From Phocoena phocoena (lineage: Eukaryota > Chordata > Mammalia > Artiodactyla > Phocoenidae), in NCBI RefSeq assembly GCF_963924675.1, contig NC_089221.1:87850296-87914295 (forward strand): a stretch of DNA of 64,000 nt, in the 5' to 3' direction. Position 1 is the first letter of the stretch. Each line of letters begins with the position of its first letter. Below are positions 21,706-32,864 of the stretch, one piece after another. The position numbers and the translations under genes are program-made. The notes under the pieces are model-generated. The model did no database searches, was not told the origin of the DNA, and saw only the letters and a program-made list of their open reading frames with translations.

Positions 21706-24315
21706 TATGAGGCAAGCCAGGGAAGTCATCCAAGAGAAATGGACCATTCTGCTAGTTCCCTGTCTTCTTTGCCTGGGGGACCGGCCAAGGAGATCAAGAC
21801 GGCTTAGTGCGGCAGGAAGAGTATGGTATTTAGAAAGTAGAAGTGACCAACAGTGCTAAATGTAACCAGAAGTTAAGTGACATGAAGAATTAAATATATC
21901 CACTGGATTTTTTGACACGAAGGTTTTTAATGGCCTTAGAACCAGTTCACTGGCTATGAGGCAGAAGCCAGCAGTGTGGATTGAGCTGTGAGTGGTGAAG
22001 AAGCAGAAATAGGGAGAAAGATGCCTATTGGACAACTAGGTACTAATATACTTTAAAATTCTTCAGAATAAGTAGTGTGATTTATACGTGTATGTAGGCT
22101 AACTTTAATTAGACCCCAAGACGAGGTTAGTGAGCACTTGGAGAACTTAACTAGGAAACTAGATTACAGAGGCACTAAGGCAAGCACTTCAAATATCATC
22201 TCAATCTACACTAGATAGTTAATTAGCGTAGTGGGTATTAGAAATAAATTTTCTTCTGTGCAATGAGTAGCATTCAAAAGAGATTATATGGGTTCTGCCA
22301 CCCCCAACTGAAAGAAATGAAAGAATCCAGCCAACCTACTGGCCTAATATCTTTTAACTAGAGCCTAGATCTATAGCTCCATTTGCTCCTTTGTCAGTCC
22401 CCACCCCCCACCCAAGTATGGAGTTCTAATGCCAACTAGAAGTTCTGTAGATTATCTCAGTGTCTGCTTTAGAGTAAATCTTTCCAAAGGACAGCGATTA
22501 AGGACTTAGTTGATTTTATGGGAACTGGTTCTATGAATTTTATGCCTAGTTTCTAATAAGTATTTGTATAAGTAGCAGATTTCAAACTGAGACTTGCATT
22601 CATTATAACACACCACCTGGAAGGGAGGTTATAAGGAGGAACCAAGAAGCCCTATCTGTCTGTAAGGATCAGAGCCTACAGGTGTTTACCAAATAACCTG
22701 ACCATTGTTGAAATGCAGACTTGGCTTGAGGTCAGTTGATAAGAACAACTTTCTAGAGAAGTGTAGCTGTGAAAGGAAGGAGAAAGGCAGGGAGAGTGGA
22801 CTGCACTCAAGAAAATGGTTTTTTTATGTTTGTTTACTTATGTTTTTAAATGGAAGAGATACCAACATGTAAATACTGATGAAGGGATCCTGGAGAAGAT
22901 GAAAGATTTAAGATAAGGAATAAAAAGAGAAAGAACAGGATCCAAGAAGCAGAGGAAGAAGGGACTTAAAGCAAAGGCAAGGGAAGCCTTAGAAATAGCA
23001 GGCTCCCTGTCCTAAACTGAGGGAAGGAAAGGAGGGTGGGGCAGTATTGGATAGCTTTGTAAGTTTTGTAGCAGAGACCTGAAAGAGACCTTACATACTT
23101 CCCCAGGAGGTGAAATCCAAGGTGAATTCATTCTTTGTGGGTGAGTGGGGTGGTAGATAATTCACAGATTTTATTGTCCAAATACAGAATTGATGAGTGG
23201 GAACTCAGTTTAACATTTAGAGTTTCGGTTGTTGGTTATTCTGAAGATAATAGTACCGTGCTTGTATAAGAAAATAAAGGGGGAAAATCTGTGAATTCAT
23301 AGTGGAAACTTATTTTAGTTTTTCCTACAGTTTCCTTGTTTCCAGTGCTCAAAATGGAGACTGTCATTTAATCAGTTTATTTGGGAATTAGATCACTGCC
23401 TTGTAAAAGAGAGTGATGTCCATTACCTCATAAATACATTAATAAAAAGACATAGTCACTCCTGCCACACCCTAATTCCCAGGGGGAGGGGTGGGGAAAA
23501 GAATATCAATATGGAGAGTACAAATTAATTTCTTTTTGTTTTTCTTTCCCTATCTTATGTCTTAAGTAATTTGGGAACAGGCGCCTTCTTGCATTTACCT
23601 GGTTTTGAATTTGTTTCAATCCAGCTTTGGGGTTATAGTTTGTTTTGCAGCTGTCATTCTAGCTTCTATTATTTTCCATTTCAAAACCAACATTTTAAAT
23701 CATTATCTTTTAGATGTCAGTCATATGGGAAAGTACCTGCTATAAATTGCTGGAGAGCAAAATTTTTAGTTTCTATACCAATTACTTTTTTTTTTCACGT
23801 TAAATGGAAATAGTGCCTAGCTTCAGTTTTCTTCTTAATTTTTTATTCTGTGTGAAACACCAGAAAATCAGTGTTTGACAGGTAGGTTATATGCAAAACG
23901 CAAAGGTTAGAAAGTATGTGAATTACCCATACATATGGTCTGGGGTTTGGGTATTATTGAGACTTAGAAATATGGAGTATTTTATCTTGATTATAAAGCC
24001 CTGTGGAATGCTTCGGGTGTCTCTCCACGTGGTGGAAGAGATGGGAGAAAACTGGCAGAGGCTCTCCCTTCCCACCCAGTTTAACTGACTTGAGACAGGG
24101 CAATTTTGTTGGAAAAGTCTGCTGGCAATCTGTAGGTCTCAGCTTACTCCTCTATGCCTTGCTGAGAGAAAGAGCTGTGGGAAGAGAATCAGGTCATGAA
24201 ACTTTTCTGCTCTAGTTTAAAGCTTATGAAAGCAAATGATCTCCAGGGCAATAATCCTTTCACCTTGGTAAACATGCAACAAATCTACACGAAAGGAAAG
24301 CCGAAAGACATCGCA

Positions 24316-24397
24316 TTTCTCCTCCTGCGGCAACTCAGATATCTGGAGGCTCCAGTCTGACTAATAGGTGTCTCATGAGTCTCCACAGGAGGAGAAA
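24316..24397. repeat. Inverted repeat, 12-bp perfect arms
   Basis: Arms tttctcctcctg (24316-24327) and caggaggagaaa (24386-24397) are exact reverse complements around a 58-base loop. The sequence is not part of a recognised transposon. Confidence 0.8.
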
Positions 24398-26333
24398 CAT
24401 CCTAAGAAAACAAAAAAGACAGAAGTTTGAGGGGAAAAAAAATCACGAATTCCCATAAAGCCCAAAGTTACTCTGACAAGAAGCCCTGCGTTATTTCTTT
24501 GTCCTTACTGCACAGATAAAGATAGTTTGACAGAAATCAACACGGGGTGCTAATAGTCGTTTTGCTTTATTTTTAAACTCACAAGATATCAGGTTTTGTG
24601 TTGTTTTACTTTATAATCAACCTCATTCCTTCCTATTTACTGGCACACACTCCCTCAGTAACTTGCTGTGGCAGGCAGTGACTTGGAGAGAGAATCTGTT
24701 AAACTCGAACTGAAGGATTTTTTCCCCTGTAGGTCTGTTTACTGATTTTAATTATTGATTGAAAATTGTTTGCAATGGATAAAAATACATGCTGAAGGTA
24801 AGGAATGAAAACACAAACACACACCCAAACCTAAAGATTTTTTTTTTTCCCCTGAGTCATACATTTCTTTTAAAATATTGGTATGGATTGTCAGTGAATT
24901 TGAGGACATTTTTTAGCAATCTGTACCAGTGCTTTCATCTCCAGAAATCTAATATCAGGTCAAATTAGTGTTTTTTTTCAAGCCCTTATCAGCAAACAGG
25001 AGCATGAAAAATAGCATTTGATATATAGTCCCTAGAGAAAATGGTAAGGCAACCTGGCACCAAGTTATGGGAAAACTCCAATTACGGGTGTTATACCAAG
25101 GTTTTTATCAATAAAGCTGTGACTTTTTCCCACCAGGGATACATCGCTTGGTGAAATACCTGAGCTTGTTTTTAAAAACCAGGCTTCTGGGCAGCACAGG
25201 AAGGGAAGGGGGAGGATGTGAGGGGGCCACTCTACATCTGATCGTAACGTCTTTAAAGAGAATAAGAGAAATTCACTGTGGGAACAAAGCTAGGCAACCA
25301 TAGGCATGCAAGTGCCCTTCCTGAGCAGTAGGATGAAAAGACCACCCCCCTCCCAGGGTGAAGACTTCACCAAAGAGTGAAGCGTAGTTTTATATTCACC
25401 CTCTTCCCGCCGGTGTAATGATGAGAAATCCTTTGAAAACTTCTGCCATCACTCACTAAAAACCATTAGCAGAAGTTTGGCAATGACCGTGGATATTCCG
25501 CCTTCTACAAATGAGACAAACGTGGCTGAAGGATGAATTTTTTTCCCCTTGCTTCCCCAGAGACAGACTGGGACACTGAGGAGATGATCAACCAGTGACA
25601 TGAAGACCACCAAGTAAAACACAAAAGAAAGCCTAGAGTTGAAAGATAGTTCCCCCACCAAAATCTTGATATTCTCTTCCATTTCCTCTCATTCACTACT
25701 CATTCATTTCACCAATATTAATTTATAATGGGACTAGCATGCAGCAAGATGAATTTTTGTTAATATTTGTGTTTTTCTTCTGAACTCCTGTGACTTTCCC
25801 CCCAGTCAGCCAGAGGCAAGCACATAGCCTTGAGGAGAAGTCAATTTTGGATATTTGTTTTTAATTTCTAAAACAGTGTCTAGAGAATCAAAAGAGTGCG
25901 CCTGAGGGAAGCAAATAATCAAGTTCAGCCCATAAAAATAGAAAAGGTAAAAGAAAAGGCTGAGGCAGGACAGGCCTAGAGGCTTCAGAAAGGAGGGGGT
26001 CACAGTGCACTGCAGAGAGTGGCTTTTGCCAGTGCCAGGGGCCCTGTGGAAAGCCGAAAGCCGCCTCTCAGGATTCCGGGAGCACAGCAGAAAGGCTGGG
26101 GTGAAGACCCACATTGGATATTCTTTGTGATGCTGTGGAGTGAGGACCTCAATTCAAAGGCTGCCTGCCCGTCTCCATGAATCTGCTACAGAAGGACCCC
26201 TCACTGTGCCTGGGACTCTGCAAGATCGTCTGAGCTGACTTGTAAGAACTACTACCCTCACTTTTTGCCCAAACTCCAAGCAAGCATAAGTCCTCAAAAC
26301 AGAAAACAAGATTGCCTACACCAGTGGTGCCTA

Positions 26334-26356
26334 CACCACTGATTGCATCAGTGGTG
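26334..26356. repeat. Short hairpin, 10-bp arms
   Basis: Arms caccactgat and atcagtggtg flank a 3-base loop (tgc). A related ccagtggtg copy lies ~13 bp upstream, so three copies of the cCACTg/cAGTGg motif cluster in about 40 bp. Confidence 0.8.
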
Positions 26357-26404
26357 GCTTTGAATTGTAGAGGGAAACCTCAGGGTGAGATGACAGTGGC
26401 AAAA

Positions 26405-26653
26405 GAGGTGTTACAACTTTATGGAGCCTATGTGCCAGGCATTTTGCTACCTGGGACTGAAAGAACATGAGACACAGTTAACAGCTCTAAGCAGGTGTAA
26501 GAGGTTTAAAAGAAAAAAGTGGGGAGAACAAATAGATAACCATAAAAATAGAAGGAATACTGCATTAGCTGTAGGAACATAGAGGAGAATCTTGACACCA
26601 GAATTGTTTCAGCTGAGCCTTCAGCAATTAAAAGACTTTAACCACAGGGGAGG
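26405..26653 (-). repeat. L2 LINE, antisense, left part
   Basis: Begins with 'cctatgtgccaggcatttt', the antisense L2 3' end. It continues after the LTR insertion at 27123, so one L2 was split. Confidence 0.6.
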
Positions 26654-27122
26654 TGTATTAGTTTCCTATTGCTGTTGTATAAAATTACAACAAATTTAGT
26701 GGCTTAAAAATAACAAAAAATGTATTCTTTTACAATTCTGGAGGTCAGAAATCTGAAATGGATGGGTGTTACTAGGCTAAAATCAAGGTGTCTGCAGAGC
26801 TATGTTCCGCCTGGAGGCTCTAAGAGAAAATCTGTTTGTTGCTTCTAGGGGCTGCAGGATTCCTTGGTCCACGGGCCCCTTTTAGCAGTGACTTCACTCT
26901 GACCTCTGCTTCCTTCATCACATCACCTTCTCTGATTCTGACCCTCCTTCCTATAAGGACCCTTGTGATTACATCGGCCGTCTGGGTAATCCAGGCTAAT
27001 CTCCCCATCTCAAGAGACTTAATCACACCTGTAAAGTCCCTTTGGCCATTTAAGGTAACATTCACAGGTTGCAGGGACTAGAATGTGGATGTCTCTAGGG
27101 AACCATGCTTCTGTCTTCCACA
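26654..27122 (-). mobile_element. Solo MLT1-type LTR (ERVL-MaLR)
   Basis: Runs from tgtattagtttcctattgct to tctgtcttccaca, with TG...CA ends in antisense orientation. Family hallmarks are 'acaattctggaggtcagaaa', 'ctaaaatcaaggtgtctgca', 'tctgacctctgcttcctt', 'cttcctataaggaccctt' and 'cacaggttgcagggacta'. Near full length, with no internal region. No convincing 5-bp duplication at the ends, consistent with great age. It lies inside an antisense L2. Confidence 0.88.
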
Positions 27123-27800
27123 TAAGAGTTCTGGACAGAGGCGACAGCCAAAGTAAAGCCCAGAAGGTGCAGGGAACAGTAAGTGTGAGTGAAACCCCAA
27201 GCTTATAAGGCTAAAACAAAAGGGAATGAGGCAGGAGTGATGAGAGAGGGTACAATGGGGCAGACAGAGACAGGGTCAGGAAGAGGTTTGTATTCCATTT
27301 AGGGAACTGGAATTTATGAAGAGAGCAATAAGTAGCCATCTGTGCATTTTAAATATAACATCATCGGATTTGCCTTCTAGAAAAATCATTCTGGCTACAG
27401 TATAGTGCAGTATATAAGAGCCCAAGGAAACTGTGATGTTGAAGGCAGGAAAACAAACCAACTGTTTCTCTGAGCCACGTAAAAGTAATTATGAGCCTGA
27501 CTGAGGCAATCTGTATAAAGAGGAGTGGGTGAGCTCAAGAGAAATCACAGAGTGCCTATCCACAGGATGTGGTGATTGAATCTAATGTGGAGGCAAGAAA
27601 AGAGTCAAAGATGATAGCCAGGTTGTCGTCTTTTGTGACTGTATATATGGGGGTGCCTCTGTCAGTGCTTTTCACTGAGTTCAAGAATGAGGAGAGGCGG
27701 ATCAGGCTTCAGATTGACAGTGATGCGATAACACATCTCATTTCCATTCCAATACTCTGCTCCTTAATTCCTGCCTTTCAACTCTCAACATTTACCTGTA
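27123..27800 (-). repeat. L2 LINE, antisense, right part
   Basis: Antisense L2: 'cagacagagacagggtcagg', 'agaaaaatcattctggctac', 'caggatgtggtgattgaatc', 'aaagagtcaaagatgatagc'. It resumes the L2 interrupted at 26654. The phrase order fits L2 read from its 3' end towards the coding part. Confidence 0.65.
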
Positions 27801-27849
27801 TGATGCACAGTTATTGAGATTATTGGAATGCCAATAGTCCCCCAAATTC

Positions 27850-29975
27850 AAAGTGCTACTTGTGTATTATTTTGGCTTCAATCAGTCCAGTACTTTTTTT
27901 TCTGTCTTATTCCTTCAGATACTATAAATTATCCAGGCAAACTTTGCATGGTTTGGGCTTGGTGTAATGGATCTTTGGTGTGCCACCAAGGCCCCCTACT
28001 TCAAGACTTAGGCGCCTGCTCCTCCAGCTACACATCCAATGCCTGGTTCAGGCAGGAGTATGAAGTCCCAGCCTCTGGCTTTGGTTTGAGATTCAGTATG
28101 GATCTAAAGAGCTGTACTAGCTTTCCAGCTCCCTGTGGGGTCTGCTGAAGTCTGTCCTGCAACTGAGTCATAGTTTAACATCTCTCTCTGCCCAGCCCTA
28201 CCTTCTATACCTCCTTAGAGGTCATCCATCACTATTCCACCAGTGTCTCCTCCTTATCTCACACCCATGACAGTGGGGTGTCCCTTTATGACCAGCTGCT
28301 GGAGGAGAAAGTCGTGGATCGTTTAGCTTAGCATGCAGATGCAAACCAGAAATGGTCTGCCATTGCACTCACAAGGTGGACCTAAAAGACATCAGTGAGG
28401 AGAGCCTCTCAATGGAGCTTCAGGTGGTGCTACTGGTCATCCACTTTGTGTGGAAAAAGTAGTGGCCTGAGGCAAGTAAATCACCCAAAGTGGCAAATGG
28501 CGTGGATGGTTGGTCAGGAGGCTGGAAGGAGAAAGGTTGAAAGATCAGGGACAATAGGCAAAGAGGTATGTAGTTACAGGAATGGGCACAAAGTCTGAAG
28601 ATCTTTGTATCATGTGTTAGTGCCTACCAGAGATTAGGCACCCCAGAGCAGGCACTAATCAACAAAGTAGACAAGATGACTTGGGCAGCGGACATTATAC
28701 AGCCTACGTCATCAGCCATCTCAATGCTGAAACAATATTTGCATGAACAGAGTAGCTTCATTGGCAGGGATGGAGGATATGGTGGTCCAAACAGCATAGA
28801 CTTCCCACTCACTAAGGGTTATCTAGTTACTCTGCTTCTGAATGGACAATCTGCTGGCAACAAAGACTAAAACCAAGCCCCAACTATGGCATCAGCCCTT
28901 GGAGAATTAAAACATCACATGGTGGCCATCAATGACATTGGACCTCCTCCCTCCTGGAACAGGTAGTAAAATAGAGTTGATTCCAGGGTAGAAGAAAAGT
29001 CCAATGTAACAGACTTGCCACCAAAGAATGTTTCGTCTCCTCAAGATAGAGTGTCGTATCAGCAGTTCAGTGTTGGTCTCTGTTGGTAACAGCAGTTCAT
29101 CTTGCCTGGCAATGATTAAGTAGAATGCTTTCATGATGGGAGAGAGAAAGCTTCTCACCATATTTTAAACTACTTCCCAGTCACTTTGGGCTCCTTGAGT
29201 CAAGTGACTGGCAGATAAGGAAACACTTTCCCCAAGGAGTCATTTATTTGAAAATAAATCGACAAGTACACCAGCTATGACCTGAGAAGGACATGGTGAC
29301 TGCTCAGAGTTAAAAGTCTGGGTCAGAGTTAAGGTCTAGGTGAACCACCTAGACAAACAGGTGCAGGCTGAGGTGGAGAGGAATCTAGAAGGGGTAGTAA
29401 AGGAAGGAGATGATATTTGTTGCAGTCCTGAGACCAAAGGCTGTGGTGGGGCGCTATAGTTCATCTTACAGACCTTACTGTAGTAAGTTTCCCCAGGAAA
29501 AGAAATCAATTTGAGTTCCAAAGGAGTCATTCCCAGATAGGGAGTACTAGGCAAGCGGGTCTGAGTAGCGCATGTGGTGGGCTCTAGCACCCCCTTTTGG
29601 GACTGAGACACTCATTCCCATCTGCTGGTTGTGTTGTCTGCTGACAGCCCACTGTTGAGTCCCTCCTCAGGGATTGCCCTCAACATGGGTTACCCCACAT
29701 CAAATCACTAGTCAATGAGAGTTACAAAAGCCGGAACCCCTTACCTTAGTCCAAGTCATCTCAAAAGAGCCATCCCAGCTGAGAGCTCCATGTGAATTTG
29801 GCTGAAGGCTCTGTTGCAACTGCCTTGCCGTTCAACATCTCTCTCTACACAACCCCACGTCCCTCTTCCCATTAGAAGTGTCTTTCCCAAGACCACTCCC
29901 AATAGACCAGCTGCTCACAAATCTCCATTGCAGTTGGCTTCCCATTGAACCCAAATTATAACAATTGGCTTTCTG
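27850..29975 (+). mobile_element. Degenerate ERVL-class provirus
   Basis: An old endogenous retrovirus relic. Its pol-like interior is recognisable on the plus strand (28640-28975, 'tggcagggatggaggatatg' and 'catagacttcccactcacta' in the RNase H/integrase region; 29165-29450, C-terminal end). Sequences at both ends share a diverged phrase: 'gcaactg...' plus 'aacatctctctct' followed by pyrimidine-rich text (5' side 28155-28230, 3' side 29815-29880), consistent with LTRs. All frames are broken and most of gag, pol and any env are missing. Boundaries are approximate. Class assignment rests on remembered family text, not alignment. Confidence 0.6.
28974..29160 (-). pseudogene. Inverted ERVL pol segment
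   Basis: Read on the minus strand, this stretch resembles the same pol region seen on the plus strand just upstream (28820-28973). Both contain an 'attggac' block preceded by 'ggtggc', and the minus copy has 'cagagaccaacactga' where the plus copy has 'caaagactaaaaccaag'. The two copies meet head to head near 28970, and plus-oriented pol text resumes at about 29165. The copies differ widely, so this is not a recent duplication. Confidence 0.6.
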
Positions 29976-30419
29976 TTTCTTTGTTTTTTTTGTTTTTTTT
30001 TGGCACCATTCAATCTACTAGAAAGCCTTCTGTACATTTACAAAACTATGTAAAAGCTCTGGTGTCCTCAGCTGCATTAAGTTAGAATACCTCGTATTTT
30101 TGGTATTATAAACAAGACCATGTTACTAAGCCTTATGGTTCATTATTCCTAAGTAAGTCTAAAGCTATTTATACGTTAACAAAACATGATACACCTGTAA
30201 GAACTCCAAGGAACATGGTATATTCTGTCTGGATCACAAAATAGTATATTTTAGAAAAACTTACTGCACATCATGTACTCTTGCAAATATTTACCAGAAA
30301 ACAGTTTGTTAAGTTTTGGTCCATCATTCTTTCATTCTCTTGGACTCAGTGATTGGAATACCCATTGGTCTACAGGCAGTAGCTCAAATGCTATTATTAC
30401 AGAAATAAATCCTTTATTA

Positions 30420-30528
30420 CATGGATTTATTTAATGCAATAAAGTTTCTTTTACTCCTAATATTAAAGTAATGGCACACCTTATCAGTGGTGTCTTAGAG
30501 TTGAAAGAATAACAGTAATAAGAGTTTA
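30420..30528 (+). repeat. Local dispersed repeat, copy A
   Basis: About 109 bp matching 32753-32864 in the same orientation at roughly 89% identity by hand count (12 mismatches, one 3-base gap). Shared core: gtttcttttactcctaatat. Flanks on both sides are unrelated. Not a family I recognise. Confidence 0.85.
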
Positions 30529-30598
30529 TATAATATCTCCTACTACTGTGTTATTAACATTTCATCTTTAAAATGTATCTTACCTCATAGTGCCCTAT

Positions 30599-30623
30599 CA
30601 ATAAGGAACAATATTCCTTATTG
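30599..30623. repeat. Hairpin, 10-bp perfect arms
   Basis: caataaggaa and ttccttattg are perfect reverse complements around the 5-base loop caata. Confidence 0.85.
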
Positions 30624-30894
30624 GACTCTTATTAAAGTCAAGAATTCAGAAACCAGAATGGTGGTTTTCCAGAATTAACTTGCTAGAGAATTCTTAGTAA
30701 CTTTAGTTTCTTCATTTTAAATATCTCACATTTTCCAAAGCAACATAAAACATTAAAATGTTCATGTTATCAGTTTGTTTTATGTTGTTTCTAGGACCAT
30801 TGGGATTTCTACTTAAATGTGTCCAAGGTGTTCCTCAAAACTATCCTCAAAATGTGTCATAGACTGGTCAAAGCAGAAGTCTTGACTTCTCCCC

Positions 30895-31669
30895 TCTGAC
30901 AAAAAAAGCTATTCTTTTCCAATCTCAGAAAGTAGCATCACCACCCACCTTGTTGTTCAAGTCAAAATTCTGTTTTATTCCTCTTTTCCCCACTCAAAAA
31001 ACAGCTCATCAGCAAGTTCTGTTACCTCTATCTCTAAAACATCCTGAATCTATCCTATCATCAGCACTCTCACCCTGGCCAAGCTACCATCATTTTTATC
31101 CTGTTATGACCCCCAAACTGCTCTTTCTACCTCCATTCCTGCCCCCTTCAGGACACACATAACTATCCAAAAAACTTTTTTTTTTTTAATGTAAAGCAAA
31201 AGACATTATGATTCTGTTCAGCTCTCCGATACTCCCCGTTGATTATAGAATAAAATTAAAAACTCCTTACCATAGCCTACAAGCCACCCTGCCATCTCTA
31301 TCCTCTATCCTACCACCCTGAGCTCATATCATATTATCTCCTCACTCTCTAGCTCCATACTCTTTGACTTTAGTTGTTACTGTAGTTGTTGTTCAAATAT
31401 GCCAGTTTCCTATCTGCCTTGGAACTCTTGCTCTGTTCCCTCTGCCTGGGACATTCTGCTCCACGGCTTCCTGTTTGCTATGTCTCTTCATCAGTGTCTT
31501 AGCTCAACTGTCATCTTCTCAGGGGTTTCCCTGAACCAACTCCAAAGTAGATTACTTGTCTTGCTAGGCACTTGTTAACAGACTACCTTGTTTCTGTTTT
31601 GTAGTCTTATCACTGTCATATATTTTAATTTTATATTTAATGTTTCTCCCTTACTGGTACATGAAAATA
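30895..31669 (+). repeat. L2 LINE, 3' portion
   Basis: Sense L2: 'ctggccaagctaccatcatt', 'gaataaaattaaaaactcc', 'catagcctacaagccaccct', 'tgttccctctgcctgggaca', 'tcaactgtcatcttctcagg', 'gtagtcttatcactgtcat'. An A/T-rich interruption sits around 31170-31200. The extreme 3' end has been overrun by simple repeats. Confidence 0.8.
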
Positions 31670-31696
31670 GGAGATATATATATATATATTTTTTAA

Positions 31697-31740
<44 letters not shown>

Positions 31741-31790
31741 GAGATATATATAAAATATATCTATATATATATCGATAGATAGATATTTTT
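31670..31790. repeat. (TA)n/(TC)n/(GATA)n simple repeat block
   Basis: Compound microsatellite: TA run, T-rich spacer, (TC)n run of about 20 bases, (TA)n, then 'ctatatatatatcgatagat'. It directly abuts the tail of an antisense CHR-1 SINE and overlies the 3' end of an L2. Confidence 0.9.
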
Positions 31791-32131
31791 TAATAAATTT
31801 ATTTATTTATTTTTGGCTACATTGGGTCTTCATTGCTGCACGTGGGCTTTCTCTAGTTGCGGCGAGCCGGGGCTACTCTTCCTTGCGGTGTGTGGGCTTC
31901 TCATTGCAGTGGCTCCTCTTGTTGCAGAGCACGGGCTCTAGGCACACGGGCTTCCGTAGTTGGGACATGTGGGCTCAGTAGTTGTGGCTCGCAGGCTCTA
32001 GAGCGCAGGCTCAGTAGTCGTGGCACATGGGCTTAGTTACTCTGCGGCATGTGGGATCTTCCCGGACCAGGGCTCGAACCCATGTGCCCTGCAATGGCAG
32101 GCAGATTCTTAACCACTGCGCCACCAGGGAA
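31791..32131 (-). mobile_element. CHR-1-type tRNA-derived SINE
   Basis: Long-form cetacean SINE in antisense: 'taataaatttatttattta' tail, 'tttttggctacattgggtct', then repeated 'gtagttg...' and 'gcaggctctagagcgcaggc' motifs. It ends with the head 'cttaaccactgcgccaccag'. The first few head bases are lost. It sits within AT-rich simple sequence, so a target-site duplication cannot be defined. Confidence 0.93.
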
Positions 32132-32210
32132 ATGTATATATAATAACGTAAATATATTTTATGTTTATTTATATTTATGCATATATTTATATGCATGAAT
32201 ATATAATATA
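32132..32210. repeat. AT-rich simple sequence
   Basis: Degenerate (TATT/TATA) sequence; probably the right half of the simple-repeat block split by the SINE. Confidence 0.6.
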
Positions 32211-32435
32211 CAGTTGACCATTGAAAAAATGCAGGGGACTAGAGGTGCCAACTCTCTGGACAGTCAAAAATCCACATATAACTTGACAGACAGCCCTCCA
32301 TACCCTCAGTTCCTCCATATCCCTGGTTCCAACCAACCATGGATCATGAAGTACTGTAGTATGTATTTTGTGAAAAAAAATCTGCCTATAAGAGAACCCA
32401 TGCAGTTCAAACCCATGTTGTTCTAGGGTCAACTA
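32211..32435. mobile_element. Tigger-type MITE (DNA transposon)
   Basis: A 225-bp element with terminal inverted repeats: left cagttgaccattgaaaaaatg, right end reversed tagttgaccctagaacaaca. It is flanked by TA dinucleotides, the expected Tc1/mariner-pogo target duplication. Internal text 'ccctggttccaaccaaccat', 'ggatcatgaagtactgtag' matches the non-autonomous Tigger type. No transposase. Confidence 0.82.
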
Positions 32436-32752
32436 TATTTATATATAACTCTATATTTATAAAATGTATCATTATATATAGATACAATATATTATATATT
32501 TAAAATAATATAAATAGATGTATAAATGAATGAATACTATCTCAGTATATAGGGCAAGGAGTTTAGTCTCATACAGAGAATGAGCTTTATATCTAATAAA
32601 ATATGTATTAAGTTAAAGGTGTCGCCATCAAAAGTACAAAATACATACTTACGTGTAATTTCCTTGTAAGGAATTAAACTCGAAACCGTGTTTTCCAAAT
32701 TCTAAGACGAATATATTTTCTCACATTTTACGTTTCTATACGTATTGTAATC
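32436..32752. other. AT-rich DNA
   Basis: Degenerate TA-rich sequence to about 32520, then unassigned DNA. Confidence 0.4.
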
Positions 32753-32864
32753 CATGGGTTTATTTAATGCAATAACGTTTCTTTTACTCCTAATATTAAA
32801 GTGATGGTGCATCTTATCATCAGCGGAGTCTTAGAGTTGAGGGAATAATAGTAATTAGAGTTTA
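32753..32864 (+). repeat. Local dispersed repeat, copy B
   Basis: Partner of 30420-30528, same orientation, 2.3 kb away. See copy A for the comparison. Confidence 0.85.

Larger units (their letters stand above)
21706..26404. other. Long repeat-poor region
   Basis: About 4.7 kb with few recognisable transposons. 21820-22020 has a vague resemblance to antisense L2. Small features are the 12-bp inverted repeat at 24316-24397 and the hairpin at 26334-26356. No exon with a recognisable product was found, and the ~100-codon antisense frame at 25806-26114 is unrecognised. Conserved regulatory DNA is possible but unproven. Confidence 0.35.
29976..30894. other. AT-rich unassigned DNA
   Basis: Starts with T-runs (29986-30001). 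Contains the first copy of a 110-bp dispersed duplication (30420-30528) and a 10-bp hairpin at 30599-30623. No transposon family recognised. Confidence 0.4.
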
